64,000 nucleotides of DNA from Streptomyces sp. NBC_01283 (GCF_041435335.1 NZ_CP108430.1:4997001-5061000), one strand, 5' to 3'; positions 24,401-34,000 are shown, counted from the stretch's first letter. Numbers and translations: made by a program. The notes: generated by a model not told the origin, from the sequence alone.

Positions 24401-25747
24401 GTGAGCCAATACGTGACCAGGCTCGGCCGTCGCTCGCCGGCAGCGCCCAGCAGGCTCCGGCTCCCCGGCACGCACCGCCGCCCCCGCCGGGTGGCCATGC
24501 TCAGCGTGCACACGTCCCCGCTGCACCAGCCCGGCACGGGCGACGCGGGCGGCATGAACGTCTACATCGTGGAGCTGGCCAAGCGGCTCGCGGCCATCAA
24601 CATCGAGGTCGAGATCTTCACGCGTTCGACGACGGGCGCGCTGCCGCCGGCCGTCGAGCTCGCTCCGGGCGTCCTCGTGCGCCACGTGGACGCGGGGCCG
24701 TACGAAGGCCTGGCGAAGGAGGAGCTGCCCGCCCAGCTCTGTGCCTTCACGCACGGTGTGATGCAGGCATGGGCGGGCCACCGCCCCGGCCACTACGACC
24801 TGGTCCACTCCCACTACTGGCTCAGCGGGCACGTCGGCTGGCTCGCCGCCGAGCGCTGGGGCGTGCCGCTCGTGCACGCCATGCACACGATGGCGAAGGT
24901 CAAGAACGCGGCGCTCGCGGAGGGTGACACCCCGGAGCCCGCGGCGCGCGTGATCGGCGAGACGCAGATCGTGCGGGCGGCCGACCGGCTGATCGCCAAC
25001 ACCTCCGAAGAGGCCGACGAGCTCGTACGCCACTACGAAGCGGACGCGGGCAAGGTCGCCGTCGTCCACCCCGGCGTGAACCTCGACCGCTTCCGCCCCG
25101 CCGACGGCCGCGCGGCGGCCCGCCATCGCCTCGGCCTCCCGCAGGACGCCCTGGTCCCGCTCTTCGCGGGCCGTATCCAGCCCCTGAAGGCGCCGGACGT
25201 GCTGCTGCGCGCGGTCGCGGTCCTCCTGGACCAGCGCCCCGAGCTCCGCTCGAACATCGTCGTCCCCGTGGTGGGCGGCCCGAGCGGCAGCGGCCTCGCG
25301 AAGCCGGAGGGACTGCAGAAGCTGGCCGCCAGGCTGGGCATCGCGGACGTGGTCCGCTTCCAGCCGCCGGTGGGCCAGGAGCAGCTGGCGGACTGGTTCC
25401 GGGCGGCCTCGGTCCTGGTGATGCCGTCGTACAGCGAGTCGTTCGGCCTGGTGGCCATAGAGGCGCAGGCGGCGGGCACCCCGGTCCTCGCGGCGTCGGT
25501 GGGCGGTCTGCCGGTCGCCGTACGCGACGGGGTGACGGGCTTCCTGGTCGACGGCCACGAACCGGCCCACTACGCGCGCGTGCTGCGCGAATTCGCCGAG
25601 AACCCGCACCTGGTGGACCGCATGGGCGCCGCTGCCGCGCAGCACGCGCAGTCCTTCGGCTGGGACACGGCCGCGTCGGCCACGGCGGACGTGTACACGG
25701 CGGCCGTGCATGAGCACAGGCGTCGCGTACGCTCGCATCATGGCTGA
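24401..25747 (+). CDS. mshA: D-inositol-3-phosphate glycosyltransferase, mycothiol biosynthesis
   Basis: The 448 residues form a GT4 enzyme with the MshA-specific N-terminal motif [19 protein letters not shown], the VHSHYWLSG segment, [12 protein letters not shown] and the E-x7-E motif in [13 protein letters not shown]. MshA joins N-acetylglucosamine from UDP-GlcNAc to 1L-myo-inositol 1-phosphate, the first step in making mycothiol, the main thiol of actinobacteria. The GTG start follows GGAGGACCGCCAC. The gene overlaps the next by 8 bp (ATGGCTGA), so the two are probably coupled. The 23-bp repeats and a TTGACT box (24316-24321) lie upstream. Confidence 0.95.
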   Translation: MSQYVTRLGRRSPAAPSRLRLPGTHRRPRRVAMLSVHTSPLHQPGTGDAGGMNVYIVELAKRLAAINIEVEIFTRSTTGALPPAVELAPGVLVRHVDAGPYEGLAKEELPAQLCAFTHGVMQAWAGHRPGHYDLVHSHYWLSGHVGWLAAERWGVPLVHAMHTMAKVKNAALAEGDTPEPAARVIGETQIVRAADRLIANTSEEADELVRHYEADAGKVAVVHPGVNLDRFRPADGRAAARHRLGLPQDALVPLFAGRIQPLKAPDVLLRAVAVLLDQRPELRSNIVVPVVGGPSGSGLAKPEGLQKLAARLGIADVVRFQPPVGQEQLADWFRAASVLVMPSYSESFGLVAIEAQAAGTPVLAASVGGLPVAVRDGVTGFLVDGHEPAHYARVLREFAENPHLVDRMGAAAAQHAQSFGWDTAASATADVYTAAVHEHRRRVRSHHG

Positions 25748-26243
25748 TCAGGCTGACGCAGCGGCGATCGCGATCATCGAGCGGACGCTGGACGAGGCGG
25801 AACTGGAGTGGGAGAGCCCGCAGAGCGGCTCGTACGTGGTGACGCTCCCGGGCACCCGCAAGTTGTCGACGACGCTCTCGCTGAGGATCGGCAAGCACGC
25901 GCTGTCGCTGACGGCGTTCGTGATCCGGCACCCCGACGAGAACCACGACGCGGTGCACCGCTGGCTCCTTGAGCGGAACCTCCGCCTGTACGGCGTGAGT
26001 TACGCGATCGATTCCCTCGGCGACATCTACCTCACCGGCAAGCTCCCGCTCTCGGCGGTCACCCCGGAGGAGCTCGACCGCCTGCTCGGCTCCGTCCTGG
26101 AGAACGCGGACGGCTCCTTCAACACGCTCCTGGAGCTGGGATTCGCCTCGGCGATCCGCAAGGAGTACGCGTGGCGGGTATCGCGGGGCGAGTCCACGCG
26201 GAACCTGGACGCGTTCACCCACCTGACTCAGCCGCAGGACTGA
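25740..26243 (+). CDS. YbjN-domain protein coupled to mshA
   Basis: ATG 25740 gives 167 residues. The sequence fits the YbjN fold: [20 protein letters not shown], then [51 protein letters not shown] and a helical end. YbjN proteins resemble secretion chaperones, but their biochemical role is not established. TACGCT (25728-25733) lies 6 bases before the ATG inside the end of mshA, so it may also be transcribed alone without a leader. Pairing with mshA is a familiar actinobacterial arrangement. Confidence 0.85.
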   Translation: MADQADAAAIAIIERTLDEAELEWESPQSGSYVVTLPGTRKLSTTLSLRIGKHALSLTAFVIRHPDENHDAVHRWLLERNLRLYGVSYAIDSLGDIYLTGKLPLSAVTPEELDRLLGSVLENADGSFNTLLELGFASAIRKEYAWRVSRGESTRNLDAFTHLTQPQD

Positions 26244-26387
26244 CCCGGCGGCACCAGGACTGCGGCACGGAGACCGCAGCCTCAAGCGGGCCATGCAGGA
26301 CACCTTCCCCGCCGTGGATGGCCGTGGCATGCTCACGCCCATCGCAGACATGAATGGCGTTCACATCCATGGAAGGTGGCGGCGGGC

Positions 26388-28076
26388 ATGGAACACCCCA
26401 GCAGACGTGGCGTACTCGGCGGGGCGATAGCCGTGGCGGCGGTGGCCGCGACCGGCGGGACGGCGTGGGCGAAGCCCGTCCCCGCTGAAACCGAGACCCC
26501 CGCCCTCTGGCGGGAGTTCAGGGCCACCCCGTACACGCACCCCCAAGTCCCCTACATAGCCCGCGCGGGCGCCTTCTCCGGCACCCGCCGTCTGCCGCGC
26601 CGCAAGGTGGTCGTGAACGTCAGGGACTACGGAGCGGTGCCGGACGGCACGCGGGACGCGGCCCCGGCGATCAACCGGGCCCTGGCCGAAGCCGGAAGGA
26701 GGGGCGGCGGCACGGTCGTCGTCCCGCCCGGCGAGTACCGCATCGACGGCATCATCCGCATCGCGCACGACAACGTGGTGCTGAGGGGTGCGGGCAGTTC
26801 GCGCACCACCCTCCGCGCGACGAAGAACCTCACGGAACTGATCGGCCCGTACGGCTCCCGCTACGGCGGCGACAAGTCCAGCTGGTCCTGGGCGGGCGGC
26901 CTCATCTGGCTCTGCCCGCAGCCCCGTTGGGAGTCGCTGACGACGGCCATCAAGGCGAAGGCCTGGCCCTTCGAGGGCTGGACGGGCAACAAGCGGGACG
27001 AGTGGCGGACCCTCACGCCCGTGCACCCCGCGACCCGGGGCGACCGCACCCTGGAGGTGCGGGACACCACGCACCTCCACAAGGGCGACCTGGTGCTCCT
27101 ACGCCTGGCGGATGACGCGGACCACACGCTCCTGGAGCACATGGCGGGCGGCGGCGCGGGCGCCGAGGCGTACACGTGGGACGACAAGACGAAACTGACG
27201 TCGTACGTCCCGTACGAGTGGCCGGTACGCATCACGTCAGTAAAGAAGAGCGCGGCGAAGAGCACAATGCGGGGCACGATCACCCTGGAACGCCCCCTCC
27301 CCTTGGACGTACGCCCGGAATGGGACCCGCGCCTGACGACACACGTAAAGGCGCTGACGGGCGCGGGAGTCGAAGGGCTCACCCTGGCGGCGGTGGAGAC
27401 GCCGCAATCCCCGCACCTCCTGGACAAGGGGTACAACGGGGTCACGTTCCAGTGTGCGTACGACTGTTGGGCGGACGACATCGTGGTGCGCCACGTGGAC
27501 AACGGCTTCGGCCTGGTCAGCGCATCGGCGTGCACCCTGCGCCGCACGCGGGTCGCCGGCCGGGGCGCACACCACCCGTACTTCTGCCGGGAGGGCTCGC
27601 ACGACAACCTCGTGGAGGACTTCACGATCGACGAGCGCACGGTCCCGGCGCCGTCGGGCACCCAGCTCCACGGCATCAACGTGGAGGGTCTGTCCTCCTA
27701 CAACGTCTGGTCGCGGGGCACCATGCGGATGGGCACGTTCGACAGCCACAGGGGCATGCCGTTCGCGAACGTCCGCACGGACATCACGATCGAGAACAAC
27801 GGCCGCCACGGGGGAGACGCGAGCGCGGGCCCGCTCTTCGGCGCCCGCTTCACGCACTGGAACATCCGCGTCACCAACGAGCGGGCGGGCCTGACGAAGA
27901 TCGACGGCCTGGCCCCCTACAGCGCCACGGTGGGCATCAACGAGGTCCGCGAGTTCGACCAGATCGACGTACCGGACTTCTCCGGAGACCTGCACTCCCG
28001 CATCGAGCTCTATGGGACGACGAACAAGGTGCACCCCCGAAACCTGCACGAGGCACAACGGGACCTGCGCCCCTGA
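26388..28076 (+). CDS. Tat-exported right-handed beta-helix protein, pectate-lyase superfamily
   Basis: ATG 26388 lies 11 bases after GGAAGG and gives 562 residues; a GTG at 26376 is an alternative. The start carries a twin-arginine signal (SRRGVLGGAIAVAAVAATGG). Residues about 70-160 are a Pectate_lyase_3-type opening (VVNVRDYGAVPDGTRDAAPAI, GGGTVVVPPGEYRI), followed by beta-helix coils through about 540. Such proteins usually cut or bind acidic polysaccharides outside the cell. I cannot place the catalytic residues, so the substrate is unknown. It has no neighbouring sugar-uptake genes. Confidence 0.82.
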   Translation: MEHPSRRGVLGGAIAVAAVAATGGTAWAKPVPAETETPALWREFRATPYTHPQVPYIARAGAFSGTRRLPRRKVVVNVRDYGAVPDGTRDAAPAINRALAEAGRRGGGTVVVPPGEYRIDGIIRIAHDNVVLRGAGSSRTTLRATKNLTELIGPYGSRYGGDKSSWSWAGGLIWLCPQPRWESLTTAIKAKAWPFEGWTGNKRDEWRTLTPVHPATRGDRTLEVRDTTHLHKGDLVLLRLADDADHTLLEHMAGGGAGAEAYTWDDKTKLTSYVPYEWPVRITSVKKSAAKSTMRGTITLERPLPLDVRPEWDPRLTTHVKALTGAGVEGLTLAAVETPQSPHLLDKGYNGVTFQCAYDCWADDIVVRHVDNGFGLVSASACTLRRTRVAGRGAHHPYFCREGSHDNLVEDFTIDERTVPAPSGTQLHGINVEGLSSYNVWSRGTMRMGTFDSHRGMPFANVRTDITIENNGRHGGDASAGPLFGARFTHWNIRVTNERAGLTKIDGLAPYSATVGINEVREFDQIDVPDFSGDLHSRIELYGTTNKVHPRNLHEAQRDLRP

Positions 28077-28202
28077 CAAGTCCACCGATCCGGCCCCGAA
28101 CAGACGCTTTGCCGCCAACCCCACCCAACTGGGTGCCCCCATCACGCGGTTCGGTCTACACAAGAGAGCTGGGACGTTCTTGCCTGATGGGGGGACTGGC
28201 CA

Positions 28203-28418
28203 GTGGTACTGACGATCAACCTTGCGGTTCTGCTGGCGGTCATCATCATCGTGCGCCTACGGAGACGCACACAGGCCCGCAAACGAACCGACGAACAGCT
28301 GACGGTGGTCATAGTCCTGGTCTTCGGCGTCCTGATCGCCCCGACGGCCTTCGGCCAGTGGATCCTGAACGCGGTGGGAGAACTCGCCGAGGGCATCACA
28401 GACGCGGGCACCCCATGA
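28203..28418 (+). CDS. Small membrane protein, 71 aa
   Basis: GTG 28203 follows GGGGGGA at 6 bases. Two hydrophobic helices (LTINLAVLLAVIIIV and LTVVIVLVFGVLIAPTAFG) are linked by a strongly basic loop RLRRRTQARKR, predicting a cytoplasmic loop and outside ends. The family is not recognised. The clean ribosome binding site and the hairpin directly after the stop support a real gene. Confidence 0.7.
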   Translation: MVLTINLAVLLAVIIIVRLRRRTQARKRTDEQLTVVIVLVFGVLIAPTAFGQWILNAVGELAEGITDAGTP

Positions 28419-28423
28419 CAAGA

Positions 28424-28458
28424 GCCCCCTGCCGGCGGATGACCCGCAGGCAGGGGGC
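28424..28458. terminator. Bidirectional hairpin between the small membrane gene and gpmA
   Basis: GCCCCCTGCC (28424-28433) pairs with GGCAGGGGGC (28449-28458) around a 15-base loop that itself contains a short GGCGG/CCGC pairing. It lies between two convergent genes, so it may end both transcripts. Confidence 0.7.
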
Positions 28459-28493
28459 CCGAAGCACGTCGGCGTCAGCCGTGGTGCCTGTGC

Positions 28494-29255
28494 CTACTTC
28501 TTCTTGCCCTGGTTCTTGACCGCCTCGATCGCCGCCGCGGCCGCGTCCGGGTCCAGGTACGTGCCGCCCCGCTTCACGGGCTTGAAGTCCGCGTCCAGTT
28601 CGTAGGCCAGCGGGATGCCCGTCGGGATGTTCAGGCCCGCGATGTCCTCGTCCGAGATGCCGTCCAGGTGCTTGACCAGGGCGCGCAGCGAGTTGCCGTG
28701 GGCCGCCACCAGGACCGTCTTGCCCGTGAGGAGGTCGGGGACGATGCCGTCGAACCAGTACGGGAGCATGCGGACGACGACGTCCTTGAGGCACTCCGTC
28801 TGCGGGCGCAGCTCCGGCGGGAGCGTCGCGTAGCGGGGGTCGGAGAACTGCGAGTACTCCGCCTCGCGGTCCAGCGCCGGCGGCGGGGTGTCGTACGAGC
28901 GGCGCCAGAGCATGAACTGCTCCTCGCCGAACTCGGCGAGCGTCTGCGCCTTGTCCTTGCCCTGAAGGGCTCCGTAGTGGCGCTCGTTCAGGCGCCAACT
29001 GCGGTGGACCGGGATCCAGTGGCGGTCGGCGGACTCCAGCGCCAGCTGGGCCGTGCGGATCGCGCGCTTCTGGAGCGACGTGTGGACCACGTCGGGGAGC
29101 AGACCGGCGTCCTTGAGCAGCTCACCGCCGCGGACCGCCTCCTTCTCGCCCTTCTCGTTGAGATTGACGTCCACCCAGCCGGTGAACAGGTTCTTCGCGT
29201 TCCACTCGCTCTCGCCGTGACGGAGGAGGATCAGCTTGTACGGTGCGTCGGCCAT
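28494..29255 (-). CDS. gpmA: 2,3-bisphosphoglycerate-dependent phosphoglycerate mutase
   Basis: The 253 residues contain the catalytic RHGESEWN motif with phospho-acceptor His, the GYGALQG-equivalent [16 protein letters not shown] segment, and the second catalytic His in [17 protein letters not shown]. It interconverts 3- and 2-phosphoglycerate in glycolysis. The C-terminal Lys-rich tail is typical. ATG 29255 lies 7 bases after TACGCT (29263-29268) on the minus strand, so the mRNA is probably leaderless; the gene is transcribed alone. Confidence 0.96.
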   Translation of the reverse strand: MADAPYKLILLRHGESEWNAKNLFTGWVDVNLNEKGEKEAVRGGELLKDAGLLPDVVHTSLQKRAIRTAQLALESADRHWIPVHRSWRLNERHYGALQGKDKAQTLAEFGEEQFMLWRRSYDTPPPALDREAEYSQFSDPRYATLPPELRPQTECLKDVVVRMLPYWFDGIVPDLLTGKTVLVAAHGNSLRALVKHLDGISDEDIAGLNIPTGIPLAYELDADFKPVKRGGTYLDPDAAAAAIEAVKNQGKKK

Positions 29256-29441
29256 GCCCCTGAGCGTAATCGAACCGCCGGGTGCCCCGCGCGTCCGCCC
29301 GTAGCCCGGACAGCACGTCGACGGGCCGGGCCACAGTTGACGGGTTCTGCTAATCCACTGGCTCTTCCCGGATCGTCGGTCGTAATGTTCGCTTGTCGCT
29401 GGCGACACTTACATACTTGCCTGATCCTGTGGGGGACCCCG

Positions 29442-30701
29442 ATGCCACTCGCCGCCCTGAGACGTGCCGCCAAGGAGTCCGTCTCCGGTCTTCCCCGCGA
29501 GTTCTGGTGGCTGTGGACCAGCACCCTGGTCAACCGCCTCGGCGCCTTCGTGGCCACCTTCATGGCGCTCTATCTGACCCTCGACCGCGGCTACTCCGCG
29601 ACCTACGCCGGTCTGGTCGCCGCCCTGCACGGACTCGGCGGCGTCGTCTCCTCGCTCGGCGCGGGCGTCATGACCGACCGGCTCGGGCGGCGCCCCACCC
29701 TCCTCATCGCCCAGGCCTCCACCGCCCTCTCCGTCACCCTCCTCGGCTTCATGAAGGACCCCCTGGCCATCGCCGCCGTCGCCTTCCTCGTCGGCATGGC
29801 CAGCAACGCCTCCCGGCCCGCCGTCCAGGCGATGATGGCCGACATCGTCCGCCCCGAGGACCGGGTGCGGGCCTTCTCCCTCAACTACTGGGCCATCAAC
29901 CTCGGCTTCGCGATCTCGTCCGCGGGCGCCGGCTTCATCGCCGAGTTCAGCTACCTCGCCGGATTCCTCATCGAAGCCGCCATGACCATGGTCTGCGCCA
30001 TCGTCGTCTTCGCGAAGCTGCCGGAGTCCAGGCCCGTGCGGACCGCCCTGGAGAAGGCGTCGGAACCGGACGTCGGCCTCGGGACCGTTCTGCGCGACGG
30101 ACGCTTCATGGGCGTCGTCGGCCTGTCCTTCCTCATCGCGCTGATCTTCCAGCAGGGCTCCGTGGGACTGCCCGTCGCCATGGGCGAGGCCGGATTCACC
30201 GCCGCCGACTACGGGGTGGCCATCGCCGTCAACGGAGTGCTGATCGTCGCTCTGCAGATTCCCGTCACGCGCTTCATCGAACACCGGGACCCGCAGCGGC
30301 TGTTGATCATCTCCGCCCTGCTCGCGGGCTACGGCTTCGGGCTCACCGCCTTCGCCGGGTCCATCGGCGTCTTCGCCCTCACCGTGTGCGTCTGGACCCT
30401 CGCCGAGATCGTGAACGCCCCGACGCAGACCGGCCTCGTCGTACGGCTCTCCCCGCTCCACGGCAGGGGCCGCTACCAGGGTATGTACACCCTGTCCTGG
30501 GCCGTCGCCGCGCTCGTCGCCCCGCTGATGTCCGGCTTCGTCATCGACCGCTTCGGAGCCCAGTGGCTCTGGGGCACCTGCGCGGTCATCGGCACGGTCG
30601 CCGCCGTCGGCTACTGGTCGCTGATGAGGGGGCTGCCCGCCGAGGAGACGGCGCTGACGGCAGAGACGGCGACCGTCCCTGCCGCCCGCTCTACCGCGTG
30701 A
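29442..30701 (+). CDS. Major facilitator superfamily exporter
   Basis: ATG 29442 follows GGGGGAC and gives 419 residues; the longer open frame runs antisense to gpmA and is rejected. Twelve hydrophobic segments are visible, with the DHA1-type loop motif GVMTDRLGRRPTLL between helices 2 and 3 and PEDRVRAFSLNYWAINLGFAI in helix 4-5, typical of drug/H+ antiporters of the MdtH/YfmO type. The substrate is unknown. Its last 11 bp overlap the end of the convergent secreted-protein gene. Confidence 0.9.
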   Translation: MPLAALRRAAKESVSGLPREFWWLWTSTLVNRLGAFVATFMALYLTLDRGYSATYAGLVAALHGLGGVVSSLGAGVMTDRLGRRPTLLIAQASTALSVTLLGFMKDPLAIAAVAFLVGMASNASRPAVQAMMADIVRPEDRVRAFSLNYWAINLGFAISSAGAGFIAEFSYLAGFLIEAAMTMVCAIVVFAKLPESRPVRTALEKASEPDVGLGTVLRDGRFMGVVGLSFLIALIFQQGSVGLPVAMGEAGFTAADYGVAIAVNGVLIVALQIPVTRFIEHRDPQRLLIISALLAGYGFGLTAFAGSIGVFALTVCVWTLAEIVNAPTQTGLVVRLSPLHGRGRYQGMYTLSWAVAALVAPLMSGFVIDRFGAQWLWGTCAVIGTVAAVGYWSLMRGLPAEETALTAETATVPAARSTA

Positions 30702-32679
30702 AGTTCAGGTACCTCCAGGCCCCGTGCGTCGTCGAGTTCACGTTGTCGCCCGAGGTCCCGTTGACGTACGACGCGCGGATACGGGCCCTGACGCCCGACT
30801 GGCCGGGAGCCTCCAGGCGCACGGTGGACGTGCCGTCGGCGTTGAGCCGGTAGTACTCGTTCGCGCCCCCGGACCGCCACGTGCCGTCCACACGCACCTG
30901 CAGCTCGAAACGGTGCTCGCGGCCCTTGTAGTACGACATCGTCGTGGTCAGGACCGGGTCGGTGTTCTTGTGGAAGTAGTAGTACTTCGTGGAGCCGATC
31001 GTGCCCGTCTTGTAGTGCTTGGAGACGGAGGTGGAGACCTTCACCTTGGCGTACGCCGTCGACGTGGCCTTCTTGGACGCGTAACGGGCGTCGCCCGCGA
31101 AGACCGCGGTGAGCTTCGTGTCGCGCTTCATGTCGACGGTGGCCGACAGGTCCCCGCGGGCGTTCACGACGCCCTTCTTGACGAGCTTGTCGGGCTTGTC
31201 GGAGCCGTAGGGATCGGCCCAGATCTCGACGGTGCGGTTCTTGTACGTGGTGCCGAGGTGCGCCGTGAAGGAGACGTCCGCGCCGTAGGAGTAGACGTTG
31301 CCGTTCTTGTTCAGGGTCAGTTTCGGCGTGCTCCGCGAGACCTCCACCGTGTCCGACGCGGAGGCCGCGGCGTGCGTGGAGTCGCCCGCGTAGGCGACCT
31401 TGTACGTCACCTTGCCGCCCGCGGGCGGGGTGTCGGTGAGGGAGAAGGAACCGTCCGCCCCGGTCTTCACCGCGGGCAGCTTCTTGCCGTCGGGGGACTC
31501 GATGTCCGTGCGCGTCACGGACAGTTCGGTCCCGGCGGGCAGCGGCGCCGTGTCCGTGAGCGTGCCGGTGACGGTGAGGGACCTGGCCCGCGTCGCCTCC
31601 TCGGGCGCGGCGACCGTGAGCGCGGGCAGCGACTTGCCCGGCTCGGTCAGCACCCGCAGCGAGAACGCGCCGTTGCCGTTGTCGGAGACCGCGAAGAGGC
31701 GGCTGCCGTCCGGGGCCCAGGCGAGGCCGCCGTCGACCAGGGTGTCGCCGCCGCTGCTGCCACTGGTGTTCGGGAACTCGTACTCCCGCACCTTGGACCA
31801 CTTGCCCTGCTGGTAGATGTGCACGTCGGGCCCGTACCAGGAGAAGGTGCCCGCCGCCACGGTGCCGTCCGGGGCGATGTCCACGGCGGAGCCGTAGCTC
31901 CCCGAGTTGTAGCGGCCCAGCGGGGAGAGATCCTCCGTGGAGTACACCGGGTGGTAGTACGGGGAGCCGCTCGCCGTGACGATCTGGGTCCCGTCGGGGG
32001 AGACCGCGATGTCGTCGAAGAAGCCGCCCTCCACCGACTTGGTGACGCGCAGCTCCGGCTTCGGCCCCGACACGTCGTACACCGTCAGGGAGTCGTTGCT
32101 CGTCTCCTTCTCACCGGCCACGAGGATCCCCGAGTCCGGGTCGGACCCCAGTTCGGGCGCGGCGGAGAAACTCGCGTCGCCGTCCTGGCCGAGCGCGACG
32201 ACCGGCCCACCGCCGGAGAGGTCGAGCGAGCCGATGCCCCCCTCGGTATCGGGCCCGTAGCCGAACCACAACTTGCCGCTCGCCATCGCCAGCGTGCGCG
32301 GCCTCTCCGCGCCGTCGAGCTTGTAGCTGGCGCTCTGGGTGTACGAGGACGTGTCCACGGAGACGATCCGGTCGAGCCCGGCGACCGCCGCGTACACCTG
32401 GCCGGAGTCGGGCGAGAGCGCCAGGCCGTCGACGTCCGGCAGCCCGTCCAGGGTCGCCTTGACGGCGCCCGTGTAGTCCGTGACGACGATCTTGCCCTCG
32501 ACCGGGTCGGAGACGTAGACGCGCTGGTGCGCCCCGTCCACGAGTACGTCGGCCGCCGACTTCACGTCCAGGAGTTTCGCCGAGTCCGCTGCGGCGGGTC
32601 CGGACGCCACCGCGACCAGGGCCGCCGAACTGAAGAGGACCGCGAGTGCTGTCGCGGTCGCGATGGTGCGCGTACGCAC
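30691..32679 (-). CDS. Secreted protein with beta-propeller and Ig-like repeats
   Basis: The 662 residues start with a Sec signal peptide (ATATALAVLFSSAALVAVASGPAAADS). Residues about 35-345 form a YVTN/WD-type propeller with repeated blades (VLVDGAHQRVYVSDPVEGKIVVTDY, LALSPDSGQVYAAVAG, IAVSPDGTQIVTAS). Residues about 350-560 hold two or three Ig-like domains (ALTVAAPEEATRARSLTVTG, STPKLTLNKNGNVYSYGADVSF). The end (SKHYKTGTIGSTKYYYFHK onward) is a separate strand-rich unit. It is probably an extracellular binding protein; no catalytic motif is seen. It faces the cysteine-rich peptide gene across 226 bp. Confidence 0.82.
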   Translation of the reverse strand: MRTRTIATATALAVLFSSAALVAVASGPAAADSAKLLDVKSAADVLVDGAHQRVYVSDPVEGKIVVTDYTGAVKATLDGLPDVDGLALSPDSGQVYAAVAGLDRIVSVDTSSYTQSASYKLDGAERPRTLAMASGKLWFGYGPDTEGGIGSLDLSGGGPVVALGQDGDASFSAAPELGSDPDSGILVAGEKETSNDSLTVYDVSGPKPELRVTKSVEGGFFDDIAVSPDGTQIVTASGSPYYHPVYSTEDLSPLGRYNSGSYGSAVDIAPDGTVAAGTFSWYGPDVHIYQQGKWSKVREYEFPNTSGSSGGDTLVDGGLAWAPDGSRLFAVSDNGNGAFSLRVLTEPGKSLPALTVAAPEEATRARSLTVTGTLTDTAPLPAGTELSVTRTDIESPDGKKLPAVKTGADGSFSLTDTPPAGGKVTYKVAYAGDSTHAAASASDTVEVSRSTPKLTLNKNGNVYSYGADVSFTAHLGTTYKNRTVEIWADPYGSDKPDKLVKKGVVNARGDLSATVDMKRDTKLTAVFAGDARYASKKATSTAYAKVKVSTSVSKHYKTGTIGSTKYYYFHKNTDPVLTTTMSYYKGREHRFELQVRVDGTWRSGGANEYYRLNADGTSTVRLEAPGQSGVRARIRASYVNGTSGDNVNSTTHGAWRYLNFTR

Positions 32680-32847
32680 GGTATGTGACCCCCCACATAA
32701 GAAGAACCCAGGTCAGGAACCTGAGCTTCGAACCATCCGTTACAGCGCCATCACAGTAAGGCATTTGAGTGGAGGTTGTGGAGGGAGTTGCGTGGGTGGT
32801 CTCCCGACGCGACGGGTCCGCCGCACGCGCGTGTGCGCCGTTGGTGC

Positions 32848-32874
32848 GCCCCTTCCTGTGGGCATGGAAGGGGC
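32848..32874. promoter_or_regulatory. Hairpin upstream of the cysteine-rich peptide gene
   Basis: GCCCCTTCC (32848-32856) and GGAAGGGGC (32866-32874) form a perfect 9-bp stem with a 9-base loop, 31 bases before the ATG at 32906 and just before its ribosome binding site. It could be an operator, a leader hairpin controlling translation, or an attenuator. Confidence 0.45.
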
Positions 32875-32905
32875 ATCAGGCAGTACGCCTTCGAGGAGGA
32901 GACCC

Positions 32906-33064
32906 ATGGCCGAGTCCCCCATGACCGAACCCGTCCCCGTGCAGGCGGCCGCCACGCCGGGCCTGCCCGCGCTCGTGCTCCTTGGCTCCTGCAGCTGCGG
33001 CCCGGGCTGCAGCTGCGGCTGCCAGTCGGGCGGACCGTGCCAGTGCGGTGGCGGCTGCGGCTGA
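32906..33064 (+). CDS. 52-residue cysteine-rich peptide
   Basis: ATG 32906 is preceded by GAGGAGGAG at ideal spacing. The first half is leader-like (MAESPMTEPVPVQAAATPGL, then PALVLLG) and the last 25 residues contain eight Cys in CSCGPGCSCGC and CQCGGGC clusters separated by Gly, Ser and Gln. Two explanations fit: a metallothionein-like metal-binding peptide, or the precursor of a ribosomally made, modified peptide (its Gly/Ser/Cys core resembles that of azole-forming peptides such as microcin B17). No modifying enzyme gene lies in the window, which favours the first. It is framed by a hairpin upstream and a very strong one downstream. Confidence 0.75.
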   Translation: MAESPMTEPVPVQAAATPGLPALVLLGSCSCGPGCSCGCQSGGPCQCGGGCG

Positions 33065-33088
33065 CGTACCCAGAGCCCGCCCAGAACA

Positions 33089-33125
33089 GGAATGTGCCCC
33101 GCACCACCGGTGCGGGGCACATTCC
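33089..33125. terminator. Very strong bidirectional hairpin
   Basis: A perfect 17-bp stem (GGAATGTGCCCCGCACC with its complement) and a 3-base loop lie between the convergent Cys-rich peptide and phoU genes, ending in ATTCCTTG on the plus strand. It probably stops transcription from both sides. Confidence 0.8.
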
Positions 33126-33142
33126 TTGCGTACGGAACAGGC

Positions 33143-33823
33143 TCAGGCGCCCTCCACCGGCGTCCCCGTCTGCTGCATCTCGTCCGCGTGCTCGCCGGTC
33201 ACCAGGTAGACGACCCGCTTCGCGACCGATACGGCGTGGTCCGCGAACCGCTCGTAGTAGCGGCCGAGCAGCGTCACGTCCACGGCCGTCTCGATGCCGT
33301 GCTTCCAGCGGTCGTCCATCAGGTGCTGGAAGAGCGTCCGGTGCAGCAGGTCCATCTCGTCGTCGTCCTGCTCCAGCTGGAGCGCCAGGTCGACGTCCTT
33401 CGTGATGATGACCTCCGCGGCCTTGGCCATCAGCCGCTGCGCGAGCTGCCCCATCTCCAGGATCGTCGCGTGCAGATCCTGCGGAACGGCCGACGCCGGG
33501 AAGCGCAGGCGGGTCAGCTTGCCGACGTGCTGGGCGAGGTCGCCCGAGCGCTCCAGGTCGGCGCTCATCCGCAGCGAGGTGACGACGATGCGCAGGTCGG
33601 TGGCGACCGGCTGCTGCCGTGCGAGGAGGGCTATCGCGCGCGCCTCCAGCTCGTGCTGCAGATCGTCGACCTTCTGGTCGGCGGCGATCACGCTCTCCGC
33701 CATCTTCAGGTCGGCGTCGAGCATGGCCGTGGTGGCGCGCCCGATCGCGGACCCGACGAGGCGGGCCATCTCGACCAGGCCTTCGCCGATCGAGTCAAGT
33801 TCCTCGTGGTACGCGTCCCGCAT
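33143..33823 (-). CDS. phoU: Phosphate-transport regulator PhoU
   Basis: ATG 33823 is preceded by GAGAGGGA and gives 226 residues. Two PhoU repeats of three helices are visible, each with the acidic metal-binding pattern: LRIVVTSLRMSADLERSGDLA in the first and LLGRYYERFADHAVSVAKRV in the second. PhoU links the Pst phosphate transporter to the PhoR kinase and dampens the response when phosphate is plentiful. Here it is divergent from phoR-phoP, as in Streptomyces coelicolor (SCO4228-SCO4230), and has its own PHO-box array 82 bp upstream, so PhoP probably activates it. Confidence 0.96.
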   Translation of the reverse strand: MRDAYHEELDSIGEGLVEMARLVGSAIGRATTAMLDADLKMAESVIAADQKVDDLQHELEARAIALLARQQPVATDLRIVVTSLRMSADLERSGDLAQHVGKLTRLRFPASAVPQDLHATILEMGQLAQRLMAKAAEVIITKDVDLALQLEQDDDEMDLLHRTLFQHLMDDRWKHGIETAVDVTLLGRYYERFADHAVSVAKRVVYLVTGEHADEMQQTGTPVEGA

Positions 33824-33904
33824 GTGGATGTCCCTCTCTAGTACGTCCCGGGGGGTGACCCCCACGCTCCCACGGTGCGGGTCCCACGCGTCCGTTTCCG
33901 ACAT

Positions 33905-33937
33905 CCCGAATGAACCGCCCCTGTCACCGAGGTGAAC
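33905..33937 (-). promoter_or_regulatory. PHO-box array nearer phoU
   Basis: On the minus strand three adjacent 11-bp units read GTTCACCTCGG, TGACAGGGGCG and GTTCATTCGGG. The first and third match the Streptomyces PHO-box direct-repeat consensus (GTTCAC-type), and the middle unit is the usual weaker one. It lies 82 bp upstream of phoU in the orientation of that gene. PhoP binding is inferred from the consensus. Confidence 0.75.
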
Positions 33938-34000
33938 TGTGGGCGACGCGTGGTGCGCCACCCGGAGCCGCACCCGCACGGGCCCGGGCAACCCGTTCGG

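Noticed and set aside
30724..32688. 654-codon plus-strand frame opposite the beta-propeller gene
   Set aside because: Shadow frame with Arg/Gly/Val bias; the minus-strand protein has clear propeller blades and a signal peptide.
32906..33064. Cys-rich peptide as a confirmed azole-forming peptide precursor
   Set aside because: No YcaO-type cyclodehydratase, dehydrogenase or exporter is encoded nearby; kept only as one of two hypotheses.
33089..33125. Possible riboswitch or attachment site
   Set aside because: A simple perfect hairpin between two convergent genes is better explained as a bidirectional terminator.
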